A stretch of DNA of 64,000 bases from Chthonomonas sp. UBA2362 (GTDB taxonomy: Bacteria > Armatimonadota > Fimbriimonadia > Fimbriimonadales > Fimbriimonadaceae), in contig DDTO01000006.1 in the NCBI GenBank assembly GCA_002344135.1, positions 399,869 to 463,868 on the forward strand, given 5' to 3'. Under the pieces are notes generated by a model. It was not told the origin of the DNA. It ran no database searches and was given only the letters and a program-made list of their open reading frames with translations. Each line of letters starts with the position of its first letter. Position 1 is the stretch's first letter. Below, in pieces: positions 7,663 to 15,177 of the stretch. Both the position numbers and the translations under genes were made by a program.

Positions 7663-7704
7663 TGGCCGGGCGAAGTCCCGAATTCACTGCTATCGAGGAG
7701 AATC

Positions 7705-8010
7705 CTACTGCGTGAAGACCAGCAGCTTCGCCACCGTCTCGCCGCGATGACGGATCGGGATCACCTTCTGGACGGTGAAGGTCGCGCCATCCCACGTCGC
7801 GCTGTTGCCGACCGCCGAGTTATCGTCGTGGGCGACGTAGACCGATCGGATCGGCCGCGCCGCGGCATCGATCACCGATCCGGAAACATAGCGCGCCGCG
7901 ACCGCCGGCGAGAGAATTCCGATGACGCCCCGGTGCGGGCTTCCCGAGATTACGAAGGTCTCGCCGAGCCGATCGACGATGCCCTTGAACCGGCTTTGAA
8001 GCACCGTCAT
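7705..8010 (-). CDS. Small phage-type protein, possible head-tail joining protein
   Basis: A 101-residue protein at the downstream end of the capsid cassette. It starts by ATGA overlap with the preceding connector-like gene (ATG 8010, stop of the neighbour at 8007-8009). Size, position and predicted beta-rich C-terminus ('VQKVIPIRHRGETVAKLLVFTQ') resemble small head-closure/head-tail joining proteins, but I see no diagnostic motif. Function is inferred from position only. Confidence 0.5.
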   Translation of the reverse strand: MTVLQSRFKGIVDRLGETFVISGSPHRGVIGILSPAVAARYVSGSVIDAAARPIRSVYVAHDDNSAVGNSATWDGATFTVQKVIPIRHRGETVAKLLVFTQ

Positions 8011-8429
8011 GCCTCGTCCTCCTTCGCGCGCTTGCCACGACTCGTGCCGACCGCGGCCATCGCCGGTAACGCCGGATCGATTCGGAGGAACGGGCGCAGG
8101 CGCATCCAACCCTGGGCCTTGAGCCCGAACGGATCGTCGACGTCGGCCATGAACGGGGTCACGAACAAGTCGCCGACCTGGATCGTGTCGAAGGCGCCCG
8201 GATGCCGGCCGAGCTGAGCGAGGAACTCGCCGGCGACGACTTCCGCCGCCCCTAACTCCAGCGTGGCCTGGAGGCCGGTGTCGCCGGTCGCCAGGATGTG
8301 CTCTGGCTTGATCGCGTACTCCACGACCGGTACCAGATCGGCGATCAGGTTGTCGATGGCCGTGTCGAACTCCGTCCCGCTGATGCCGCACATCTCTTTG
8401 ACCTTCGCTCGAGTGACGGTGAGGCTCAT
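8007..8429 (-). CDS. Phage head-tail connector-like protein
   Basis: A 140-residue protein with a helical N-terminal part ('VTRAKVKEMCGISGTEFDTAIDNLIADLVPVVEYAI') typical of gp6-like connectors that dock on the portal, and a less ordered C-terminal part ending in Lys/Glu-rich sequence. It overlaps both neighbours by four bases (ATGA), showing tight translational coupling within the capsid cassette. The connector assignment is by gene order and helix pattern, not a firm motif. Confidence 0.55.
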   Translation of the reverse strand: MSLTVTRAKVKEMCGISGTEFDTAIDNLIADLVPVVEYAIKPEHILATGDTGLQATLELGAAEVVAGEFLAQLGRHPGAFDTIQVGDLFVTPFMADVDDPFGLKAQGWMRLRPFLRIDPALPAMAAVGTSRGKRAKEDEA

Positions 8430-8698
8430 CTCTCCTCCTGGCGAAAGGTCACGACCACCCGATCGAGGAGGCGTTGGACGGCGGTCGTGTTGTCCGATAC
8501 CCGAGTCGCAAGGCCGTCGAGACTGCCCGCGATGCGGTCCGCCCCTTCGCTTTGGCGCTCAAGGTGAGATTGGAGAAAGGCGATCAAGCGCTCGACGAGA
8601 GCCCGCTGCTGGGCCATGCCGAGGCGCACGATCGCGAACGCGGAGGCGGTCGCGCCGCCGAGCAGCGCAACCGCCTCGTTCCATCCGACGAAGTCCAT
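8426..8698 (-). CDS. Small membrane protein with coiled coil, capsid cassette
   Basis: A 90-residue protein with one hydrophobic segment near the N-terminus ('VALLGGATASAFAIV') followed by a long helix with regular heptad-like spacing ('LIAFLQSHLERQSEGADRI'). The layout resembles a holin-like or spanin-like membrane protein, but no lysis enzyme is nearby. The ATG at 8698 begins just inside the 11-base gap after the neighbouring small membrane gene; the end overlaps the connector-like gene by four bases. Confidence 0.55.
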   Translation of the reverse strand: MDFVGWNEAVALLGGATASAFAIVRLGMAQQRALVERLIAFLQSHLERQSEGADRIAGSLDGLATRVSDNTTAVQRLLDRVVVTFRQEER

Positions 8699-8709
8699 CG
8701 ATTTGCCTC

Positions 8710-8973
8710 CTACGAGCCACGCCCCAGCGCGCGGCGTGCCCGCCGGGCGGCCTCCATGAGTGAGGCGAGCCGTCCTTCGAATGCTTCGAATGCCTCGCGA
8801 AGCCGGGCCGTATCGGGATCCGAGCGGGTCGAAACGTAAAGTCGGAACTGACTGGCGAACACCTCCGCAGACTCGGTCAGTCGGATCGCGGAGAGGAAGA
8901 GGGCCGCCAAGGCGCCGATCGCGCCGCCGACTCCCAAGCCGAGCAGGAAAGTGGCGAATTGTTCGGCACTCAC
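8710..8973 (-). CDS. Second small membrane protein with helical tail, capsid cassette
   Basis: An 87-residue protein starting at GTG 8973, overlapping the stop of the capsid gene by one base. Residues 8-30 form a glycine-rich transmembrane helix ('FLLGLGVGGAIGALAALFL') and the rest is an amphipathic, Arg/Ala/Glu-rich helix. Paired with the next small membrane protein it could form a two-component membrane device such as a holin pair, or sit on the capsid or cell membrane for another purpose. No family is recognised. Confidence 0.5.
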   Translation of the reverse strand: MSAEQFATFLLGLGVGGAIGALAALFLSAIRLTESAEVFASQFRLYVSTRSDPDTARLREAFEAFEGRLASLMEAARRARRALGRGS

Positions 8974-9911
8974 TACAGGATCGCCCCGTAGGCCGTTTGC
9001 CACAGCCCATAGCCGACGTTGTAGCGCGCCCGGACGCCGTAGTGATAGCGATCGCGCATCCAGGCAGATTCCGATCCAGAGCCGGCTTCCAATGCGCTGA
9101 ACTCGACGGGCACGTCGCTCCGCTGCTGAAGGAGGATGCCCCGAATGGGCCGCTTCGTGTCGAGTAGAAACCAATAGTCGTCAGCCGAGCCAGCCAGAAA
9201 TGGGCTCGCAACGATCTTCAGCTTTCCGAAGAAAGCATTCAGGTAAGGAGTTGAGGAAGCACTGTCGACCGGATTCGACTTGTACACCACGACCGGGCTC
9301 TCGACCAGTTCGATGGCGTCCCAGAGCAGTTTCGGACCCACCACGAGGGTGTCCGGCACGATCCCAAGCGGCTGGCCGGTGTCGTCCGGGGCGAGCATCA
9401 TCGTCGAGATCGCCTCAGCAAGAGCGGCGGCAGACAGAGCCGACGTGGTCCGGTTCGTGTAGGTCGAACCCCCGGGAAGCGGGTGAGCCGTGTTGAAGAA
9501 GGTTACTCCGTCGTATCCGGTTGCGCTGAACCCTCCGCTGAGCGCCTGAACGACGATTTGATGGCGGTGGGCCGCGACCCGAAAGGCCAGGTCGCGAATC
9601 CGAAGCCGGATCAGGTCGAGCTGATCGTCCTCGATCGCCCGGCGATCGACGGCGATGCTCGATTCGAAGGTCTTGTCTTCGATAGTCACCGAGTACGACC
9701 CGAGGCCGGTGGGACGCCGCTCGTCGACGAACTCGCGCATCGGAGGAGTCGCGCCGAGCCAAGCGTACTTCTGGCTCGGCATCGTCGTATTGATGACGGT
9801 CGCGACGCGGTCGGCCACGCTTTGGTCCAACTCGCTCCGATAGGCAAGCTCGAATTCGGCCCGCAATCCGGGCAGCAGGAAATCGGGAATGTCACTCTTC
9901 GTAAGAGCCAA
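8973..9911 (-). CDS. Major capsid protein, Mu gpT-like
   Basis: A 312-residue protein matching the style of the Mu-like major head subunit (gpT): 'MREFVDERRPTGLGSYSVTI', 'FESSIAVDRRAIEDDQLDL', a long helix, then 'YDGVTFFNTAHPLPGG' and a C-terminal 'LLDTKRPIRGILLQQRSDVP' block, as in HK97-fold capsids. It follows a protease and a cement-like gene, the order used by Mu-like heads. It is full length with no internal stops, so the gene is not decayed. In this window it lacks terminase, portal and tail partners. Confidence 0.85.
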   Translation of the reverse strand: MALTKSDIPDFLLPGLRAEFELAYRSELDQSVADRVATVINTTMPSQKYAWLGATPPMREFVDERRPTGLGSYSVTIEDKTFESSIAVDRRAIEDDQLDLIRLRIRDLAFRVAAHRHQIVVQALSGGFSATGYDGVTFFNTAHPLPGGSTYTNRTTSALSAAALAEAISTMMLAPDDTGQPLGIVPDTLVVGPKLLWDAIELVESPVVVYKSNPVDSASSTPYLNAFFGKLKIVASPFLAGSADDYWFLLDTKRPIRGILLQQRSDVPVEFSALEAGSGSESAWMRDRYHYGVRARYNVGYGLWQTAYGAIL

Positions 9912-9923
9912 TGAACGCCTCCT

Positions 9924-10364
9924 TTACAGGCTGTAGTTGTCGATGCGAACGCGAACGCCCGCTCCGTCGGTCGACGTCGTTTCGAGGGCGACGAGGGTGC
10001 CGACCTTGTACTGGTTGGTCAGACCGGCCGTACTCACCTGGACTTCCCAGTCCGTGTTCGCATAGACCTCCTTCCCGAGGTCGGCGATCGCCGGCGTGAA
10101 GCCGGAGGCGGCTTTGAAGACCATGCTCCCGCTCTTGGCGACGTTGAGGGTCTTATCGCCAGCCGATCCACCCGCGTTATCGACCGTCTCACCCGCGACG
10201 CCGACGAACTTGAGGTTCGCAGTGCCGTGGGCCATGGCCACGAGGAATCCGCTCGCATTCACCCCCACCAGGGCGCCTTTGTACAGTTTCACGTTACTGA
10301 TCTTGTAAGCAACGACCAATCCGGGTCGTTCGAAATTCTCATAGGCCTGAGTCAGTGCGGCCAA
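9924..10364 (-). CDS. Capsid decoration/cement-like protein
   Basis: A 146-residue beta-rich protein between protease and capsid genes, the usual place for capsid-stabilising cement proteins. The sequence has repeated Gly/Ala/Val strands ('YKGALVGVNASGFLVAMAHG', 'FVGVAGETVDNAGGSAGDKT') of the kind seen in DUF2190-like decoration proteins. Assignment rests on position plus this pattern. It is closely spaced to both neighbours (3 and 12 bases), so it belongs to the same transcript. Confidence 0.65.
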   Translation of the reverse strand: MAALTQAYENFERPGLVVAYKISNVKLYKGALVGVNASGFLVAMAHGTANLKFVGVAGETVDNAGGSAGDKTLNVAKSGSMVFKAASGFTPAIADLGKEVYANTDWEVQVSTAGLTNQYKVGTLVALETTSTDGAGVRVRIDNYSL

Positions 10365-10367
10365 GGC

Positions 10368-11117
10368 TCACCTCCTGGGAGCAGCGGACGGGCCGCCCTT
10401 GCGCTGGGCGATCGCGTCGAGGTCGATGTCGGGGAAGTGGCGGCGGTAAAAGTCCACCTCTTCGGGCAGAAGCAGGTGCTCGGAGTGGTCGCCCAGCGGC
10501 TGGCGTCCCATCTCGACGGTCAGTGAGTGAGGGGCTTGCCGCTCGATCAGTTCCCGCGCCCATCGCGAGACCGACGCCGAGCCTTGCCGGAAGGAAATCG
10601 ACTCCCGGCAGCCGAGGAGCGCCCGCGCCGCGGGCGCCTGCGCAGGGACGAGTCGCCCAGTCTCGAGGGCTTGGCGAAGGAAGTTCTCGTCCGCATCGTC
10701 GAGGCAATCGGCCCAGCGTCCGTCGAAGCGGACGAGGCCGGTGAAGAGCCGGGCGTCGGCCACCCGAGGTTGCGCCACGATGCTCACCTCCCTAATGGAC
10801 TTCAGATCGGGGGCCAGGCCCAGTGAGAGCGAGCGCGCGCCGGACCTCTCGATGAGGGCATCTGCCTCCGGCGTCAGGGCGACGACGCCGAATAGCTCGT
10901 CGTCCCGAGCTTCGATTCGGGTCAGGTAGCCGATCTCGAGAGGAGAAGTAGAGTGCTCGATGAGGACCGGGACCGGCTCGCCGAACGCGGTCTCCAGGTC
11001 ACGGAGGTTCTCGGGCGTGATGGTCAGACCCTTGTCCGGGTAATCGCCGGCTTCGAACAGCTTGGCTCGTCGCTCGATCCACTCGGCGCGGTCGGTCTCC
11101 TTGCGAATTGTCTCCAT
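10368..11117 (-). CDS. Phage capsid maturation protease (Mu gpI-like) with possible scaffold tail
   Basis: A 249-residue protein at the head of the capsid cassette. The N-terminal half has the pattern of phage prohead proteases: 'GLTITPENLRDLETAFGEPV', then 'PVLIEHSTSPLEIGYLTRI' with a probable catalytic His (H54) and 'SGARSLSLGLAPDL' with a probable catalytic Ser. The C-terminal 100 residues are more polar and end in 'RKGGPSAAPRR', consistent with an internal scaffold. Its ATG at 11117 faces tRNA-Leu about 90 bases away on the other strand, so its promoter must lie in that gap. Confidence 0.75.
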   Translation of the reverse strand: METIRKETDRAEWIERRAKLFEAGDYPDKGLTITPENLRDLETAFGEPVPVLIEHSTSPLEIGYLTRIEARDDELFGVVALTPEADALIERSGARSLSLGLAPDLKSIREVSIVAQPRVADARLFTGLVRFDGRWADCLDDADENFLRQALETGRLVPAQAPAARALLGCRESISFRQGSASVSRWARELIERQAPHSLTVEMGRQPLGDHSEHLLLPEEVDFYRRHFPDIDLDAIAQRKGGPSAAPRR

Positions 11118-11205
11118 CGAAGGATAGGTGCGGGAGGGCGACGTTTGTCAACCGTTTCTTGGGCCCGATGGTCTCGGAGCCTCGCCGGGGTATCTTGTGG
11201 CCCGA

Positions 11206-11292
11206 GCCGGGGTGGCGGAATGGTAGACGCGGCGGTCTCAAAAACCGTTTGGGTATCCCCCAGTGCGGGTTCGAGTCCCGCTCCCGGCACCA
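11206..11292 (+). tRNA. tRNA-Leu (CAA anticodon)
   Basis: An 87-base class II tRNA. The acceptor GCCGGGG pairs with TCCCGGC (one G-T), the discriminator is A and CCA is encoded. The anticodon stem GCGGT/ACCGT encloses loop CTCAAAA, giving anticodon CAA, which reads TTG codons. A long variable arm (TTTGGGTATCCCCCAG) and the T arm GCGGG-TTCGAGT-CCCGC complete the cloverleaf. Confidence 0.95.
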
Positions 11293-11314
11293 GTCCCGAT
11301 TTGCGTCTGGGACC

Positions 11315-11345
11315 TTGACACTCCCTCCTCCATTCGGGCGATAAT
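11315..11345 (+). promoter_or_regulatory. Candidate promoter upstream of the PcfJ-like gene
   Basis: TTGACA at 11315-11320 and GATAAT at 11340-11345 are separated by 19 bases, longer than ideal. It lies just after tRNA-Leu and about 190 bases before the PcfJ-like start. The rest of 11293-11533 shows no gene. Confidence 0.35.
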
Positions 11346-11533
11346 CGCGCTCCGTCCATGTCGAACCGACTCACTTCAGGACGCTAGGCCGATCGTCACA
11401 CCGCTCGGCAGAGCGGACCTCGTTTTCGGCTCCTCTACTTCGAGGACCCTCCCCAACCCGGCATCTACTCTGGGCGCCCGCCGCTGCCCGGACGTTCTGC
11501 CCCGACCCGCCATGGCTCCAAAGGAGCATTTCG

Positions 11534-12667
11534 ATGGGAAAGAAAGCGACTCCACTCCAAAAGAAGAAGCAGAGCGAAGAGGTGCGCGAACGCAAAATCG
11601 CGCAGGCGCTGAAGGATGCCCGCCGCGCCGAGCGCAAGGCGTATCTCGGGCCGAAGAAGCGCAAGGAGATCGAGGTCTTGCGCCGCTTCCTCGCGCTGCC
11701 TACCCGAAGCTACCACGCGATCCGGGACGTCGACGAGTTTCAGACCAAGGTCTACGCGATGGGCAAGCAAGTGCTTGCGTTGGTCGATCATCTCTTCGTG
11801 CGTTATCCGGTTCCGGCATTCCTATACCGGACGATGCTGACCGTGAAGGGCGAGGAGCTCGTCTTCGGCGATAGAGATTGGAGCGCCCGGGCAGAGCAAG
11901 GCCAGCGCTGGTTCCTCACCGTCGCTCAGGGTCGGAGTTTCTCGCAGGCGACTAAGGGATTCTTCACCAAGCGCGAAGCACACGAGTTTTTGCAAGCGCC
12001 GGGCGACTTCACGATCGGCCGGGCGATCCTGTGGGCGCGGTGCGCAGCGGCGGGGCTCGGTCCTCGGGGAGTTCACTTCCTGCTCGATCGGTTCGGTGAA
12101 GGTCGTATCGAGGGGTACGGCGCTCGCGGCGAGGACCTCATCCGGTTCTACGCGACCTTCTTCGAGCAAATGCGAGGGGATCGCATCGAGGTCGCGGACT
12201 TCTTGCGCGAGGCCCTCGAAAGCGGGACCTTCTCCCTGAAAGGCCGAACTCTCGGCTCGGTGCGCAAGCTGACGCGTCAGTGGCATCGCACCCGTTATTG
12301 GGGGACCTATCAGATCTTCCGATCGTGGTCGCCTCGATTTCCTGATTGGAAAGTCGACGTCGGTCCGGCGACGGTGGTCGCGCTGGAGCTTTGCGACAGC
12401 GACCAACTCGCCGCCGAGGGCCTTCGTCAGCGACATTGCGTCGTGACTTACTCTCGGGATTGCGCCGAAGGTCGGTGCCGGATCGTCTCGCTGCGCTGGC
12501 TCGGCCACGGTGGCGCCGAGTTTCGGCGCCTCACTCTGGAGATATGGCCCGATCAGAAGAAGATCGTTCAGATCAAGGGCAACCACAACCGCAACGCGGA
12601 CGAAGCAGAGATGAAGGTCGTTCGCAAGTGGGCAAGCCAAAACGGCCTCGAGTTGGACGACTGCTAA
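11534..12667 (+). CDS. PcfJ-like protein
   Basis: A 377-residue protein. The C-terminal 100 residues carry the PcfJ-type block: 'GLRQRHCVVTYSRDCAEGRC' near residue 300, 'IVSLRWLGHG', 'RRLTLEI' and 'IVQIKGNHNRNADEAEMKVV'. The N-terminus is a very basic helix (MGKKATPLQKKKQSEEVRER). PcfJ was first named on a conjugative plasmid, and relatives are found on plasmids and phages; its function is unknown. AAGGAG lies nine bases before the ATG. Its place next to tRNA-Leu and the capsid cassette suggests a mobile or formerly mobile segment. Confidence 0.75.
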   Translation: MGKKATPLQKKKQSEEVRERKIAQALKDARRAERKAYLGPKKRKEIEVLRRFLALPTRSYHAIRDVDEFQTKVYAMGKQVLALVDHLFVRYPVPAFLYRTMLTVKGEELVFGDRDWSARAEQGQRWFLTVAQGRSFSQATKGFFTKREAHEFLQAPGDFTIGRAILWARCAAAGLGPRGVHFLLDRFGEGRIEGYGARGEDLIRFYATFFEQMRGDRIEVADFLREALESGTFSLKGRTLGSVRKLTRQWHRTRYWGTYQIFRSWSPRFPDWKVDVGPATVVALELCDSDQLAAEGLRQRHCVVTYSRDCAEGRCRIVSLRWLGHGGAEFRRLTLEIWPDQKKIVQIKGNHNRNADEAEMKVVRKWASQNGLELDDC

Positions 12668-12720
12668 GGGCAATCGAACGAGATACGGTCGCTGCGGCGC
12701 CGTTCCGCCGGGAGCGATTC

Positions 12721-12923
12721 GCGATCCCGTCAGGGATCGCAGACCCGTTAGCCCGGGGTCGCAGACCCCGGGTTTCGGGCAGAACATATCCGGGCACCCC
12801 GGAGGGGTGCCACAACCCCATCACGAAATCCGGATTCATCGACCCCTTCGGGTCAGATAGAACTGTTTCATCCTCCCGGGGTGTTCGATCCTGGGCTATC
12901 GCATTTCCGACGCCTCCGGCGTC
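12721..12923. repeat. Cluster of five short palindromes in a 325-base gene-free gap
   Basis: The gap 12668-12992 holds no gene but contains five compact hairpins: GCGATCCC/GGGATCGC (12721-12740), CCCGGGGTC/GACCCCGGG (12752-12772), GGCACCCC/GGGGTGCC (12793-12811), GACCC/GGGTC (12841-12854) and GACGCC/GGCGTC (12909-12923). Loops are three to four bases. Such mosaics look like REP-type dispersed palindromes; no transposase is nearby. Confidence 0.7.
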
Positions 12924-12992
12924 GCCTGCCGCAAAGACCACCGACAGGCGGTAGCGGATCGAGGAAATCGAGGTCGTGCCAAACTTCGCCGA

Positions 12993-13724
12993 ATGAAACT
13001 GTGCCGCTTCGTGCTCACCCAGGACCCGGAGGTTGCCCGGAGCGGCATCTTCCATGACGGTCGAATCTACGAGACAGACGGCAAGCAGGCGATCGGCGTG
13101 CATGACCCCAGCAAGGTGCGGTTCCTCGCGCCGATCGGCACGCCACCGGCCGTGCGCTTCTTCGATCTGCGGCCCGATGCGGAACTCGCTTATCGATACG
13201 GCAACCCCTCCGCGCTCCTCGATCCCCGCTCCGAGATCGACGCTCCGCCCGCAATGACGGAACTAGACCTGGAAGTTCGGGTGGGAGTCGTCACGGGTGA
13301 GAGCGGCGAGCAGATCGATGCCGAAGAGGCGGAGTCTTTCGTGCTCGGGGTGACCATCGTGCTCGCCTTCTTCGGACCGGAGTTCGTGGCGACCGATCCG
13401 GTGCGGGCTTGCGACCTGCCGTCGATCGTGGGCCCACTGCTCACGACGCCGGACGATCTCGCCGAAGTGACGGCATTCGAGGTCATCGTCTTCGTCGGCG
13501 AGGAGGAGAGGATCAGGGTCCAAGCGCCGTCTCGATATCCCGCCGCCGAGATGATCGCGCTCGCCAGCCGCAACCTGCCGATCAGGGCGGGTGAGGTTCT
13601 CGTCGCTCCTCCGTTGCCGCTGCCGAGGCTCGGCGAAACCCCGCTGGGACGATGCTTGCTTCCGCGGGACGAGTTTCGGGTGGTCGTCGAGCCGCTGGGC
13701 GGGGTCGGGGGCCGCATCGCCTGA
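12993..13724 (+). CDS. Fumarylacetoacetate hydrolase-fold protein, probably atypical
   Basis: A 243-residue protein with the weak outline of the FAH superfamily: an N-terminal 'RFVLTQDPEVARSGIFHDGR', then 'LEVRVGVVTGESG' and 'DAEEAESFVLGVTIVLAFFG', which correspond to the usual metal-binding ExE strand and the helix after it. The second acid of ExE appears to be Arg here and the usual downstream Asp is not evident, so catalysis by the standard route is doubtful. The ATG has no Shine-Dalgarno site; CAAACT lies seven bases upstream. It precedes ridA by 28 bases. Confidence 0.6.
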   Translation: MKLCRFVLTQDPEVARSGIFHDGRIYETDGKQAIGVHDPSKVRFLAPIGTPPAVRFFDLRPDAELAYRYGNPSALLDPRSEIDAPPAMTELDLEVRVGVVTGESGEQIDAEEAESFVLGVTIVLAFFGPEFVATDPVRACDLPSIVGPLLTTPDDLAEVTAFEVIVFVGEEERIRVQAPSRYPAAEMIALASRNLPIRAGEVLVAPPLPLPRLGETPLGRCLLPRDEFRVVVEPLGGVGGRIA

Positions 13725-13752
13725 GGGGCCCCCGCATGCTACGCTATCGGCG

Positions 13753-14133
13753 ATGACTCGCGAGCCTCATTCGACGCCCGACGCCCCCGCCGCGATCGGA
13801 CCCTATTCCCAGGCGATGCGTGCCCAGGGATCGTTCCTTTTCCTGAGCGGCCAGATACCGCTCCGTCCAGACGGTGAGCTCGTCCAAGGCGACGTCGCCG
13901 ACCAGACCCGGCAGGTCATGGCCAACATCCGGGCCGTCCTTGAGAGCGCGGGCCTGGGCTTCCAAAACGTCGTCAAGACCACGATCTTCCTTAGCAGCAT
14001 GGACCACTTCGCGGCGGTGAACCAGGTCTATGGCGAGGCCGTGGGCTCGCCCCCGCCGGCTCGATCCACCGTGGCGGTCCTGGGTTTGCCCAAGGGAGCC
14101 GACGTCGAAATCGAGGTCGTTGCCGTCTACTGA
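13753..14133 (+). CDS. ridA: RidA/YjgF family reactive-imine deaminase
   Basis: A 126-residue RidA-type protein, a cytoplasmic trimer that hydrolyses reactive enamine/imine intermediates released by PLP enzymes. Visible family blocks are 'APAAIGPYSQAMRAQGSFLF', 'LSGQIPLRPDGELV', 'NVVKTTIFLSSMDHFAAVN' and 'PPARSTVAVLGLPKGADVEI', including the substrate-binding Arg near residue 106. The start at ATG 13753 agrees with the family and has TACGCT seven bases upstream in place of a Shine-Dalgarno site. Confidence 0.93.
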   Translation: MTREPHSTPDAPAAIGPYSQAMRAQGSFLFLSGQIPLRPDGELVQGDVADQTRQVMANIRAVLESAGLGFQNVVKTTIFLSSMDHFAAVNQVYGEAVGSPPPARSTVAVLGLPKGADVEIEVVAVY

Positions 14134-14142
14134 TTGGGCCGG

Positions 14143-15048
14143 ATGAAGCACGTCGTCAGCGTCAGCCTGGGAACGAGCAAGCGGAACAAGAGCCACGAGG
14201 TCGAGATCCTCGGCGAACGGTTCAAGATCGAGCGCATCGGCACCGACGGCGATCTCGACCGCTTCGCCGCGATGTTCCGCGACCTCGATGGCAACGTCGA
14301 TGCGCTCGGCGTCGGTGGCGCCGATATCTACGTCGTGATCGGCAAGCGGCGGTACGCCTTCCGCCAAATCCTGCGCCTCGTCTCCGGCGCACAGACGACA
14401 CCCGTCGTCGATGGAAGCGGCCTCAAGCACACCCTCGAGCGCGAGACCATCTACACCCTTCAGTCCGACGGCACCGTCGATTTCGAGCAGGCGCGGGTCC
14501 TGCTCATGTCCGCGGTCGATCGCTATGGCATGGCGCAGGCCCTCTCGGAGGTTTGCCCGAACGTGGTCTACGGCGATCTCATGTTCGGTCTCGGGCTGCC
14601 GATCCCCATCCGGCGCTACGCCACGATCAAGGTGATCGGCGCCCTCGCCTTGCCGATCGTCACCCGGCTGCCGTTCAAGTGGTTCTATCCGACGGGAGAG
14701 AAGCAGGAACAGCGCACGCCCAAGTTCGGCAAGTACTTTGCCGAAGCCAACCTGATCGCGGGCGACTCGCTCTACATCATGCGCTACGCGCCGGACGACA
14801 TGCGAGGCAAGACCGTGCTCACTCAAAGCCTGCGGCAGGCGAACCTGGACTGGCTGCGCGAAGCCGACGCGCGCCGCGCGATCACCACCACCCCCCTCAT
14901 GGGAGGCGAGACCTTCGCCACCAACGTGATGGAGGCCGTGATCGTCGCCTTGCTCGGAAGAGGAAAGGCCCCCCTCACGACGAAGGACTACCTCGACGTG
15001 CTGGAGGCCCTAGCCTGGAAGCCGAACGTCATCCCGCTGGAGGGGTGA
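14143..15048 (+). CDS. Conserved protein, type sometimes annotated 'quinate 5-dehydrogenase'
   Basis: A 301-residue protein starting 'MKHVVSVSLGTSKRNKSHEV' with 'RIGTDGDLDRFAAMFRDLDG' and 'ALGVGGADIYVVIGKRRYAF' following. I recall Thermus/Deinococcus-type proteins with the same opening that databases label quinate 5-dehydrogenase, though I see no standard Rossmann GxGxxG and would not rely on that function. ATG 14143 is favoured; a TTG nine bases earlier is in frame. It follows ridA by nine bases and is probably in the same transcript. Confidence 0.6.
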   Translation: MKHVVSVSLGTSKRNKSHEVEILGERFKIERIGTDGDLDRFAAMFRDLDGNVDALGVGGADIYVVIGKRRYAFRQILRLVSGAQTTPVVDGSGLKHTLERETIYTLQSDGTVDFEQARVLLMSAVDRYGMAQALSEVCPNVVYGDLMFGLGLPIPIRRYATIKVIGALALPIVTRLPFKWFYPTGEKQEQRTPKFGKYFAEANLIAGDSLYIMRYAPDDMRGKTVLTQSLRQANLDWLREADARRAITTTPLMGGETFATNVMEAVIVALLGRGKAPLTTKDYLDVLEALAWKPNVIPLEG

Positions 15049-15074
15049 ACATCGCGAGCCTCCTTCCATTCGCC

Positions 15075-15117
15075 CGCGAGAGGGACCTGGCCGGGCGAAG
15101 CCCGTGCCTGAGGGGGA
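15075..15117 (+). repeat. Dispersed palindromic element
   Basis: The stretch GAGAGGGACCTGGCCGGG and the following CGAAGCCCG closely match GGGGGAGCTGGCCGGGCGAAG just after the hairpin at 7634-7662. Both copies sit in short gaps after plus-strand genes. It looks like a small dispersed hairpin element. Confidence 0.5.
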
Positions 15118-15177
15118 GTAGTACCCGGGCGCCTCGAACCTCGCCTGCGCAGTAGAATCGGGGCCTGAGGCGGGGGG

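Noticed and set aside
11206..11292. Phage attachment site at tRNA-Leu
   Set aside because: The capsid cassette lies on the 5' side of the tRNA, there is no integrase, and I found no duplicate of the tRNA 3' end in the window.
13744..14826. Long minus-strand ORF opposite ridA and the following gene
   Set aside because: Low-complexity Asp/Glu/Arg-rich translation typical of an antisense shadow in G+C-rich DNA; the plus-strand genes have clear families.
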